From contig NZ_CAJYMO010000037.1 in NCBI RefSeq assembly GCF_913776365.1, positions 1-48,174 of the forward strand: 48,174 nucleotides of DNA, given 5' to 3'. Source of the DNA: an uncultured Chryseobacterium sp. (GTDB lineage: Bacteria; Bacteroidota; Bacteroidia; Flavobacteriales; Weeksellaceae). Every line of letters starts with the position of its first letter. Positions within the stretch are counted from its first letter, which is position 1. The notes under the pieces are model-generated. The model was not told where the DNA came from. It was given only the letters and a program-made list of their open reading frames with translations, and did not search any database. The translations under genes and the position numbers were made by a program. Below, in pieces: positions 41,299 through 48,174 of this stretch.

Positions 41299-41467
41299 AT
41301 ATATTTCAGAAGCTGAAATTATAGAGGCTGTAAAGCAAATTATACTCTATGTATGGGCAAAAGGGAAAGGAGGTGATAAAGTAAAATTAGTAACTCCTTT
41401 ACAAGAAATTAGAAATTACAACAATATCCGGGACTTGCAAAATTTAGTAGTATTATATTTTAAATAA
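41299..41467 (+). pseudogene. Immunity-like gene fragment without a start
   Basis: An open stretch of about 55 codons reads ISEAEIIEAVKQIILYVWAKG..LQEIRNYNNIRDLQNLVVLYF and stops at 41467. There is no start codon in frame after the upstream TGA, so it is a 3' remnant. Confidence 0.5.
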
Positions 41468-41514
41468 AAAATATGGCACAATAAGAACTGGATTACCTGG
41501 TGGTCTAAAGATTA

Positions 41515-41909
41515 GATTATAGAAAAAATGGTTTTAGTGAATTTACTTATAATCTTGTAGGCAGTACGTTACGTATTCACGATTATAAGAAAAATCCCTG
41601 GTGTAATGATTACGGATATGATAAAGAAGTTTTTAAAAATTTATTAGGCCTAGATTTTGGCAAAGAAGATTTTTATTATAAACCTAAAGCATGGGAATTT
41701 ATAATAGAAACTTCGGAAAACAAGATCAGGAGGTATTAAAAACTATGAAATACCTTAAAAATTATAAACTTGAAAATGATGATTTCTATTCTGGAAATAT
41801 GGTTTTTCATGAGGAGATAGAAGAGTTTTTAGGAGAGCTTTATCATTGCAACAATTTCAGGCATAACGAGAAAGGGTTATATAATTTTAATCTGTTTTAT
41901 AGCATTTAA
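41515..41909 (+). pseudogene. Frameshifted immunity-like gene
   Basis: Frame 1 from 41515 gives DYRKNGFSEFTYNLVGSTLR..KAWEFIIETSENK and ends at 41739. A second frame continues to 41909 with QDQEVLKTMKYLKNYKLENDD..HEEIEEFLGELYH. Together they read as one protein broken by a frameshift near 41720. There is no start codon for the first half. Confidence 0.5.
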
Positions 41910-41987
41910 AAAAGAATTATGAAGGTGGATATCCTTTATATATCACAGTAGCCACTGTAGAAGACCAGAAAAATTATGCGTAAAATC

Positions 41988-42010
41988 AACCGCCTTTAAT
42001 GCGGTTTTTT
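41988..42010 (+). terminator. Terminator in the immunity array
   Basis: AACCGC, CTTTAAT, GCGGTT and six T. Confidence 0.65.
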
Positions 42011-42091
42011 ATTAAATTTGATGATAAATTAGGTGGATCTATAGGCTTGAAAAATAAAAGTTAGGAATTATAAATTTAAATTCCACTTGTA

Positions 42092-42229
42092 AGTTTTACA
42101 GGAAAATGGGCAAAAAGTAAGACCTTTTGTGAGGCGGAATTGTATAATTCAAACGGTAAATAAGATGAAATAGATGCATTGGGAAATATAAAACTTTTAG
42201 AAATTAGTGTATTTATATTTGAAGAATAG
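42092..42229 (+). pseudogene. Broken second copy of the 40501 toxin-tail fragment
   Basis: The reading SFTGKWAKSKTFCEAELYNSNGK, stop, DEIDALGNIKLLEISVFIFEE matches the 40501 product in order and spacing, with an in-frame stop in the middle. A short frame at about 42233 (MEQQKHYVFWF) looks like the ruined start of its immunity gene. Confidence 0.6.
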
Positions 42230-42315
42230 ATTATGGAACAACAAAAGCATTATGTATTCTGGTTTCTATGATATTAAGTTATTCTAAACTTTTATATTTA
42301 TTCAACTTAAACAAA

Positions 42316-42741
42316 ATGAGTAAAATACGTTGTAATGCGCTTAAAAAGATAAAAAGGAAACCGATTATTTTATCAATAAGTTTTTTAATGATTTTTTCAT
42401 GCGAACAACAGACAGACATAAAGAATATCAAAGATCATCTTCTCTATAAAGATTCACAGGATAATATCTATTTAAAAGGGAAAATTGATATTATGAGTGA
42501 AAATAATCATCAATCTAATAAAACAGTATTTTTAGATGATGTTCTTTATAAGACGAACGTCTTGAAATTAAAACAATTTGTAGATACAATATCATTTCAC
42601 CAAATTGAAATACGTGATGAGAAAGATATTTTCGTTGAAGGTATGTATGAAGATAAAAAATATAAATATATTTTTAGAAATCATCCTGCTTCTTTTTCCA
42701 GTATATGGATTTCAGATAAAAATCTCAAAAAACTAAACTAA
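42316..42741 (+). CDS. Small lipoprotein 1, candidate immunity protein
   Basis: ATG 42316 is preferred because the frame's earlier codons lie in a broken gene. The product has 141 residues with a lipobox MIFSC and a mature domain with the pattern KDSQDNIYLKG. It is related in style to the next gene, which follows after 13 bp, so both may be duplicates of one ancestral lipoprotein. AT-rich. Confidence 0.5.
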   Translation: MSKIRCNALKKIKRKPIILSISFLMIFSCEQQTDIKNIKDHLLYKDSQDNIYLKGKIDIMSENNHQSNKTVFLDDVLYKTNVLKLKQFVDTISFHQIEIRDEKDIFVEGMYEDKKYKYIFRNHPASFSSIWISDKNLKKLN

Positions 42742-42754
42742 ATCAATATGAATC

Positions 42755-43228
42755 ATGGAAAATTCAAAGAGATTGATTTTAATATTCATATTATTGATTT
42801 TTATTTCATGTAATAATATTAGTGAAAAGAACTGCCAACGATGTACAACCACCAAAGACAGCCTGCTTTTTCAAGATAAGGAGAAGAATGAATTATACAT
42901 CAGATTAAAGGCTACAGAGCGTCACCCATCAATGGAAAAGGAATTGAAAGCAAATAACTATTATATTTTTTGTAATTATGTTAATATATATTCTTTAGAC
43001 AAGGATGTAAAAATTAAAGAAGTTATAAATCAGAAATCTTTCAGAAAAATTAATGATTATTATTTTAAAGATAATGAATTGGTTTATTTTACTCCCTCAG
43101 ATCCTAAAGGTGATTATTTTAATGTGTTGGATAGAAAGGAATGGGTGAAATTCAGTAAAAATAAGGACACGCTATACAGCAGGTATGGAGTATTTTATAA
43201 AGGCATTTTAATTGATGAAGAAGATTAA
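42755..43228 (+). CDS. Small lipoprotein 2, DKNYY-like
   Basis: The product has 157 residues, signal MENSKRLILIFILLIFISC (Cys19). The mature part has CQRC and repeats of the style FYKDNELVYF, YFNVLDRKEWVKF, which resemble the DKNYY family often found as immunity proteins. It ends at 43228. No regulation signal is visible. Confidence 0.5.
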   Translation: MENSKRLILIFILLIFISCNNISEKNCQRCTTTKDSLLFQDKEKNELYIRLKATERHPSMEKELKANNYYIFCNYVNIYSLDKDVKIKEVINQKSFRKINDYYFKDNELVYFTPSDPKGDYFNVLDRKEWVKFSKNKDTLYSRYGVFYKGILIDEED

Positions 43229-43549
43229 GTTACCTGATATTCCAGCAAGTGGTTTATACTCTTTCGATTACAGAATTTCTCAAAGCTATTTATACGGCTG
43301 AATAAACCAAAAGTTTCTGTAATTGATGATCTGGTCATCCTCATATCATTTCAACGCTTCATAATTTGATCTGTATATTACAAACAGACCCGCAACCCAA
43401 AAAAATCGAAAAAAATTTGAAACAAAAATAAAACACGACACGTTTTGTCGCATTAAGCCTATATATTTGCTTTAAAATTCTGCCATGAAATGCCCATGTT
43501 CCATTCGACAAAGTAAAACGCAGCCCGGCTGCACGATAAACGGATCCGA
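43229..43549. other. Control region of the WYL gene with a small leader frame
   Basis: This 321-bp stretch begins with AT-rich DNA without features, then carries palindrome promoter 6 (43436-43469) and a 22-codon leader frame (43485-43553). Confidence 0.6.
43436..43469 (+). promoter_or_regulatory. Palindrome promoter 6 (WYL regulator)
   Basis: CGACACGTTTTGTCG (one mismatch), 11 bp, TATATTTG. The same module as the five others, here upstream of the regulator gene, which suggests autoregulation. Confidence 0.85.
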
Positions 43550-43553
43550 ATGA
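43485..43553 (+). CDS. Leader peptide frame before the WYL gene
   Basis: ATG 43485 opens 22 codons (MKCPCSIRQSKTQPGCTINGSE) and its TGA overlaps the WYL ATG as ATGA. It lies directly after the promoter, so ribosomes would read it first. It may couple or limit WYL translation. Whether it is translated is inferred. Confidence 0.35.
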   Translation: MKCPCSIRQSKTQPGCTINGSE

Positions 43554-44470
43554 AAAAAGACTTCTACCTCACCCGGTATGCTCTGATTATCAAGAGACTG
43601 GAAAGTTCCCCGGCTACTTATCCGCAGCTGGAGGAATACCTGCTGAACTCTTTTGAATTTCAGGACGCGGAGATCAAAAGCTACTCCATGCGTACCCTGC
43701 AGCGCGACATCCGGGAAATTTCGGACCTCTTCAACCTGTCCATCCACAACAAAAAGAAAGGCGATAACCGGTATTATATCGAGAGCCGCCCGATCATGGA
43801 GGTGGATGAATACAACCAGAAGCTGCTGGAATCTTTCCAGGTGAGCAATGCCCTGAACGTCCATCCCGATTTTGCCGATTTTATCTTTTTCGAAAGCCGG
43901 AAACCGACCGGCGTGGAAAGTTTCTATGATCTTTTTTTTGCCATCCGGAACAAAAGAGTGGTGACCTTTGAACATTATAATTACAAAAACAAGCTGATGA
44001 CCTCCCGCAAGGTCCACCCGCTCGCATTGAAAGAATCCAAAGACCGCTGGTACCTCATTGCCGTCGATACCAAAGACAAAATGCTGAAATCTTTCGGCCT
44101 CGACCGGATCAATTACCTGGATGTTACCAAAACAAAGTTCAGGGAAAAATACAAATACAATTTCCGCGAACATTTCAAAAATGCATTCGGCGTGATGAAC
44201 CTGACAGAGCAGAACCCGCAGAAAATCATCCTTAAATGCAGCCGCCATCAGGGCGAATACATCCGCAGCTTTCCGCTGCACCAGTCGCAGAAAGAAACCA
44301 AGGAAACCGCCGAAGGCATCTTCTTTGAATTTTTCCTGCATCCCACCTACGATTTCATGCAGGAAATCCTTTCGTATGGAAAAGAAGTGCAGGTGCTGGA
44401 ACCCGAAGGCCTGGTACAGGAAATCCGGGATCACCTGCAGGAATCCCTCAACCGGTATCTGGAAAGCTGA
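43550..44470 (+). CDS. WYL-domain transcription regulator
   Basis: The 306-residue protein has an N-terminal winged helix-turn-helix (residues 8-66, with SMRTLQRDIREI as recognition helix), then a central WYL domain with the signature KDRWYLIAVD (Trp167-Tyr168-Leu169), and a C-terminal WCX-like extension. WYL regulators bind nucleic-acid ligands, and some switch on genes during DNA damage or phage infection (PafBC, CapW). Its promoter has the same palindrome as the lysis and cargo genes of the tail locus, which makes it the prime candidate to bind that operator. Activator or repressor cannot be told from sequence. Confidence 0.9.
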   Translation: MKKDFYLTRYALIIKRLESSPATYPQLEEYLLNSFEFQDAEIKSYSMRTLQRDIREISDLFNLSIHNKKKGDNRYYIESRPIMEVDEYNQKLLESFQVSNALNVHPDFADFIFFESRKPTGVESFYDLFFAIRNKRVVTFEHYNYKNKLMTSRKVHPLALKESKDRWYLIAVDTKDKMLKSFGLDRINYLDVTKTKFREKYKYNFREHFKNAFGVMNLTEQNPQKIILKCSRHQGEYIRSFPLHQSQKETKETAEGIFFEFFLHPTYDFMQEILSYGKEVQVLEPEGLVQEIRDHLQESLNRYLES

Positions 44471-44522
44471 AAATCTTACAGGATTAGAGAATTTTTAAGT
44501 ACATTTACATAAATATACGCCT

Positions 44523-45146
44523 GTGAAACCGCTTTTCCTCTTTTTTTTCTGCCTCTTTTCGTCCGTCTGCCTTTCGCAGCAGGTTGAGGAATTCAGGAAT
44601 GTAAAAAATTACTACAACCATCACCGCGTACTTCTGAACCATGAGTTTAAGAAAAAATTTGAGGCGGAAACCAATGTGCTGTTTAAAAATGCCATTAAAA
44701 GCGATTTCCTGCTTTTTATGAAGAAGATGGACAGCATCGAAAACGTTGCGTTGATCGGGGCCTTGCTGAAAGTGAAGAACCTGGAAGACCTCAGCAGGCT
44801 GAAAAACAAAGCGGCAACGGCAGAAAAGCTTCCGGACATCCTTCCGGAAACGGAAAAATCAGCCGATTATCCCGGAGGCATCAATGCATTACGGCAGGAA
44901 GTAGCCGATCTTTTTTATACGGACGGCGTCTATGCCGAAGCAAAGACCGTAAAAGCCAATGTAGCATTCATCGTTGAAAAAGACGGTACCATCAGCCATG
45001 TGCAGGCTCAGGGAGACAATTTCACCTTCAACCGGCAGGCCGAAATTGCCCTGTATTCGGTTGCGGAAAAGTTCTCGCCGGCTGTTTTCAAAGGCAATAC
45101 CGTCAGATACCGGTTCAGGCTGCCTTTAACCATGACTTTTGACTGA
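44523..45146 (+). CDS. Secreted protein with TonB-C-like domain
   Basis: GTG 44523 starts a signal peptide (MKPLFLFFFCLFSSVCLSQQ). The 207-residue protein ends in a TonB C-terminal-like domain (ADYPGGINALRQEVADLF, VKANVAFIVEKDGTISHV, FSPAVFKGNTVRYRFRLPL). There is no membrane anchor, so it is periplasmic and not a standard TonB. Its partner is unknown. It is followed by tadA after 10 bp. Confidence 0.75.
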   Translation: MKPLFLFFFCLFSSVCLSQQVEEFRNVKNYYNHHRVLLNHEFKKKFEAETNVLFKNAIKSDFLLFMKKMDSIENVALIGALLKVKNLEDLSRLKNKAATAEKLPDILPETEKSADYPGGINALRQEVADLFYTDGVYAEAKTVKANVAFIVEKDGTISHVQAQGDNFTFNRQAEIALYSVAEKFSPAVFKGNTVRYRFRLPLTMTFD

Positions 45147-45156
45147 TCTGATTTTT

Positions 45157-45588
45157 ATGTTTACCGACGAATATTTCATGAAAATGGCCCTGAATGAAGC
45201 TGTACAGGCACTCGAAAAAGATGAGGTGCCCGTAGGCTGTATCGTGGTTTCCAATAACCGTGTCATTGCCAGAGCCCACAACCTTACCGAAACCCTGAAT
45301 GATGTTACGGCCCATGCAGAAATGCAGGTGATTACCGCTGCAGCTAACTTCCTGGGGGGAAAATACCTGAAAGGCTGCACCCTGTATGTAACACTGGAAC
45401 CCTGCGTGATGTGTTCCGGCGCCCTTTCCTGGGCACAGATCTCTAAAGTGGTCATCGGGGCACGGGATGAACAGCGCGGATTCATCAGCAAACACCTGTC
45501 CCTTCACCCGAAAACGGAAATCATAACCGGTGTAATGGAAAATGAGTGTTCTTCTATTGTGAAAGAATTCTTCAGATCGAAAAGATAG
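45157..45588 (+). CDS. tadA: tRNA-specific adenosine deaminase
   Basis: ATG 45157 is used; a TTG in frame upstream overlaps the previous gene. The 143-residue zinc enzyme has the HAE motif (His53, Glu55) and PCVMC (Cys83, Cys86), the complete deaminase signature. It converts A34 to inosine in tRNA-Arg(ACG). Length is normal for the family. Confidence 0.95.
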   Translation: MFTDEYFMKMALNEAVQALEKDEVPVGCIVVSNNRVIARAHNLTETLNDVTAHAEMQVITAAANFLGGKYLKGCTLYVTLEPCVMCSGALSWAQISKVVIGARDEQRGFISKHLSLHPKTEIITGVMENECSSIVKEFFRSKR

Positions 45589-45615
45589 CCGGCGGGATCA
45601 GCCTTTACCAGGCCA

Positions 45616-46374
45616 TCAGAGCAATTTCCCCAGGAAATAGAGTCCTTTCAGCGTATGCAGCCGGTCCATCACATGGATCTTGTCCGTCAAAGGTTTATAC
45701 ACATGGGAAACACCGCCTGTAGCTACCACGAAGCAGTCATCGTCTACCTCATCATTGATCCGGTTGATAAATCCTTCCACCATTCCGAGGAATCCGTAGA
45801 CCATACCGCTCTGCATACAGCTTACGGTATCCAGTCCCAGCACCGATTTCGGCTTTACCAGTTCGATTTCCGGCAGCTGTGCCGTCTGGCTGATCAGGGA
45901 ATTTAATGCTGTGACAATACCCGGTGCAATAATCACGCCCAGTGTTTCCCCGTTTTCTGCGACACAGCTTGCCGTAAGGGCCGTCCCGAAATCCAGGATG
46001 ATTTTTTTGCGGCCCGGATACAGGTTGTGAGCCGCTACGAGGTTGGCATAAATATCCGTTCCCATCTGCTTGGATTTGGCCACAACTTCCGAAGGCGTGG
46101 TGCGGTCTACAATTACAGGATCAAGATCATGAACCTTCTTAACAGCGGCATTGATCACTTTGGTCAGCTGCGGCACTACCGAACCGATAATTACTTTGTC
46201 GATTTCTGCTGGCTCGATCTTGTAAGTCTGGTACAGCATGGAGATCTGGACATACAATTCATCCGGCGTCCTGTACGGTTTGGTATTGATTACCCAGGAT
46301 ACTTCACAGTTGTCCTCATTGAAAAGCCCGAACCGGATATTGCTGTTCCCGACGTTGATTACGATTGATTTCAT
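45616..46374 (-). CDS. coaX: Type III pantothenate kinase-like protein
   Basis: The product has 252 residues with the CoaX frame: an N-terminal IVINVGNSNIRFGLF, central MGTDIYANLVAAHNLYPG, then IILDFGTALTASCV (Asp128) and a C-terminal GGVSHVYKPL. In most CoaX enzymes the first motif is DVGNT and the second GxDR. Here the Asp is Asn7 and the Arg is Ile108, while Asp107 and Asp128 are kept. Expected role is the first step of coenzyme A synthesis, phosphorylating pantothenate. Activity is less certain because of those changes. Confidence 0.85.
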   Translation of the reverse strand: MKSIVINVGNSNIRFGLFNEDNCEVSWVINTKPYRTPDELYVQISMLYQTYKIEPAEIDKVIIGSVVPQLTKVINAAVKKVHDLDPVIVDRTTPSEVVAKSKQMGTDIYANLVAAHNLYPGRKKIILDFGTALTASCVAENGETLGVIIAPGIVTALNSLISQTAQLPEIELVKPKSVLGLDTVSCMQSGMVYGFLGMVEGFINRINDEVDDDCFVVATGGVSHVYKPLTDKIHVMDRLHTLKGLYFLGKLL

Positions 46375-46542
46375 TATTTCAGTAAAGGTAAATTATCAAG
46401 GGTAAAATTAATGATTCTTTTTTTACCGGTAAACTTAAAAACTTTAAGAAAGGCAGCTAAGATTTTCATCCGGCAAACCGGTAAACCTCAAAACAATTAA
46501 TTATATTTAAACCCGAAAATTAAATCCATTCATTCCAATCCC

Positions 46543-47145
46543 ATGAAAAAACTGGTAGTGCTGTTCTTTTTTCTGCTGGGCAGCTATGCATTTTCGCAGA
46601 CGGCAGCAGCGGCAAAAGAAGTATTTGAAAAGATAAAGAAAGAAGCGGTGATCGACGGGAGCGACACCACCGTTTATAATGTCCTGGATGAATTCTATAC
46701 CCAAAACCTGCAGGCGGACAACGATGAGATTACTCCGGAAACCGTTGAAAAAATCCAGCGACTGGCTTCTGATCCGCATACCAAAAACCTGCATCTTCTC
46801 CTGCTGTTCCTGATGTACCAGCAGCACATCAGCCAGACCTCCGCGGCCGGCAGGAAACCGAATCCTGAATTCCAGACCGAAACCGCAAAGCTGCTGCAAG
46901 ATGAAACCCTGGCGGTCTACGGGAAAATACCTGCCATCCTCTATATCTACCGGTATGAAGCGCTGGACGGCGCCGGAAAGAAAGAGGATGCCAAAGCGGT
47001 TGCAGCACAGGGACTGAAAGAATACCCGGATTCCGTACCGCTGAAAGTATACAATTATCTGACGACCAAAAACGAAAACCTGAAAACCGATCTTATCAAG
47101 CATCATTCCGGACACTGGATGGTGAAACAGTTCGGCATTAATTAA
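46543..47145 (+). CDS. Secreted helical protein of unknown function
   Basis: The 200-residue product has a signal peptide (MKKLVVLFFFLLGSYAFSQ) and an all-helical mature part. TPR-like amphipathic helices appear at 60-90 and 120-165 (KAVAAQGLKEYPDS). It may hold a few tetratricopeptide-like units. It is 8 bp upstream of the M23 peptidase gene, so the two share a transcript. Confidence 0.6.
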   Translation: MKKLVVLFFFLLGSYAFSQTAAAAKEVFEKIKKEAVIDGSDTTVYNVLDEFYTQNLQADNDEITPETVEKIQRLASDPHTKNLHLLLLFLMYQQHISQTSAAGRKPNPEFQTETAKLLQDETLAVYGKIPAILYIYRYEALDGAGKKEDAKAVAAQGLKEYPDSVPLKVYNYLTTKNENLKTDLIKHHSGHWMVKQFGIN

Positions 47146-47153
47146 ACTTAAAA

Positions 47154-47987
47154 ATGAAAAGATTTGTTCTTATGCTGCTGATGATCATTTCATCGCCTGC
47201 ATTTTCCCAGAAGCCTGCCCGGATATATCCTGAAGTGAAGCAGGACAGCGTTATCTATTATGCCGACAATATAGAGATCTATCCGGTTTCCCTGTCTTTT
47301 TCGGGGCAGCCTTCACTGGAAAATCTGAAAATGCCGGGAAAATTCCAGGCAGTAACGGTGCTTCCGCCTTCCACCACAAGAAACAAGGTCGCAGTGTTCC
47401 TCATCAGTGACAGGAAAAAGGGATGGAAAATTAAAAACATGCCCAATTATTATACACTGGCCGGCGATGCTACCGTGAAAACATATGATGCCGGTTATGT
47501 ATATGACCTTCCGTTCCGGAAAGGACAGTCGTTCACCGTTCATCAGGGATACAACGGCACCTTTTCGCATAAGGACGAGAACTCCCTGGATTTCACCATG
47601 CCTGAAGGAACGGAAATCACAGCTGCCCGGGAAGGAAAAGTGATCGACCTGGTACAGAGCAATAACAGAGGCTGCCCGACCGTCAGCTGTGCCAACCTCG
47701 CCAATTATGTCTCCATTATGCATGCGGACGGAACTATTGCCCAGTACTTCCATCTCAAACAGAACGGCGTTAAAGTAAAAGCAGGAGATTCCGTAAAAAA
47801 AGGAGACGTCATTGCCCTAAGCGGAAATACAGGCTGGAGCAACGGGCCCCACCTCCACTTTGTATGCTTCCTTCCCGATGCTGAAAAACCAAAACAGAAA
47901 AACACCCTGAAAACCCTCTTCCGGACCGGCGACGGAACCGGATCCGAATACCTTACGGAAAAGAAGACCTACTCAAAACAGTATTAA
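47154..47987 (+). CDS. Secreted M23-family peptidase
   Basis: The product has 277 residues, a signal peptide ending AFSQ (19), an unusual beta N-terminal domain, then an M23/LytM domain from about residue 115: His139 and Asp146 (SHKDENSLDF) and HLHF (233-236), all zinc ligands present. It should cut peptidoglycan cross-bridges in the periplasm or activate amidases. Residues CPTVSCAN near 174-181 hold two cysteines able to form a disulfide. Confidence 0.85.
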   Translation: MKRFVLMLLMIISSPAFSQKPARIYPEVKQDSVIYYADNIEIYPVSLSFSGQPSLENLKMPGKFQAVTVLPPSTTRNKVAVFLISDRKKGWKIKNMPNYYTLAGDATVKTYDAGYVYDLPFRKGQSFTVHQGYNGTFSHKDENSLDFTMPEGTEITAAREGKVIDLVQSNNRGCPTVSCANLANYVSIMHADGTIAQYFHLKQNGVKVKAGDSVKKGDVIALSGNTGWSNGPHLHFVCFLPDAEKPKQKNTLKTLFRTGDGTGSEYLTEKKTYSKQY

Positions 47988-48001
47988 GGGATATAAGGGA
48001 A

Positions 48002-48036
48002 TATAATGTATAATGTATAATGTATAATGTATAATG
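48002..48036. repeat. Five tandem TATAATG units
   Basis: Five perfect heptamers in a row after the M23 gene. Each could act as a weak -10-like sequence in other bacteria, but in this group they are probably just a simple repeat. Confidence 0.8.
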
Positions 48037-48174
48037 TTCAATTTATCCATATCAACAATTATCCATGTTATATCCAATCATGTATATAAAGAACAATGAT
48101 ATTCTGTTCCAAAATACATTAACTTTTAGGGGCCCTTTGATTTGGAGGAAAAACATAGGAATTTTACTATAGGA

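Noticed and set aside
29000-43600. Complete prophage
   Set aside because: No integrase, terminase, portal, capsid, replication gene or attachment-site repeats were found in the window.
43472-44434. 320-codon open frame on the reverse strand
   Set aside because: It overlaps the WYL gene fully and its composition follows the opposite frame. The forward frame has recognised motifs.
48002-48036. Tandem TATAATG units as a promoter array or CRISPR
   Set aside because: Simple heptamer repeats with no spacers; promoters in this group use TAnnTTTG.

Overview
The window is chromosomal DNA from a member of the Bacteroidota, most likely Chryseobacterium or a close relative in the Flavobacteriales. The evidence is the promoter style (TAnnTTTG -7 elements, for example before glyS at 2695 and the serine hydrolase at 8153), lipoprotein and secreted-protein signal peptides of flavobacterial type, and housekeeping proteins of that lineage (glyS, tadA, a CoaX-like kinase). 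No 16S rRNA or tRNA is visible, so the genus is an inference.

Layout. Positions 1-9.3 kb are ordinary chromosome: secreted and lipoproteins of unknown role, a repeat-rich duplicated stretch around a TraB-like lipoprotein, glyS, an M48 protease and a membrane-anchored serine hydrolase. Positions 9.5-14.6 kb hold a damage-type mutagenesis cassette: a second DnaE polymerase and a Y-family polymerase transcribed leftwards, divergent from a HTH-S24 repressor. Two perfect copies of the operator GATACAATTTGTATC lie between them. Two small exported proteins follow.

Positions 16.0-43.2 kb are a contractile phage-tail-like particle locus (tailocin or contractile injection system). The leftward structural operon encodes sheath, tube, a tail-assembly chaperone pair with a textbook -1 frameshift signal, tape measure, hub, spike, gp25, a LysM/gpX-like protein, baseplate J, a gpI-like protein, a collar/tip protein and two receptor-binding fibres. 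Rightward genes on the other side encode a probable tail terminator, an M15 endolysin, a patatin phospholipase, a very acidic 56-residue protein, a third fibre and a 1230-residue protein of unknown function. No capsid, portal, terminase, integrase or AAA+ ATPase is present. At 38.3-43.2 kb an AT-rich island carries a putative cysteine amidase effector, a lipoprotein that may be its immunity protein, and a run of intact and decayed toxin/immunity-like fragments separated by hairpin terminators.

Control. Six promoters in and beside the locus share one 34-bp architecture: the palindrome CGACAAGTTYTGTCG (or a near match), exactly 11 bp, then TAnnTTTG. They precede two small putative regulators, the endolysin, the patatin, an orphan transcript, the acidic protein-fibre-large protein unit, and a WYL-domain regulator at 43.55 kb. 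The simplest reading is that the WYL protein binds the palindrome, controls its own gene, and switches on lysis, cargo and fibre genes. The structural operon lacks the motif and may be switched on secondarily. Core genes resume at 44.5 kb: a TonB-C-like protein, tadA, a CoaX-like kinase and an M23 peptidase.
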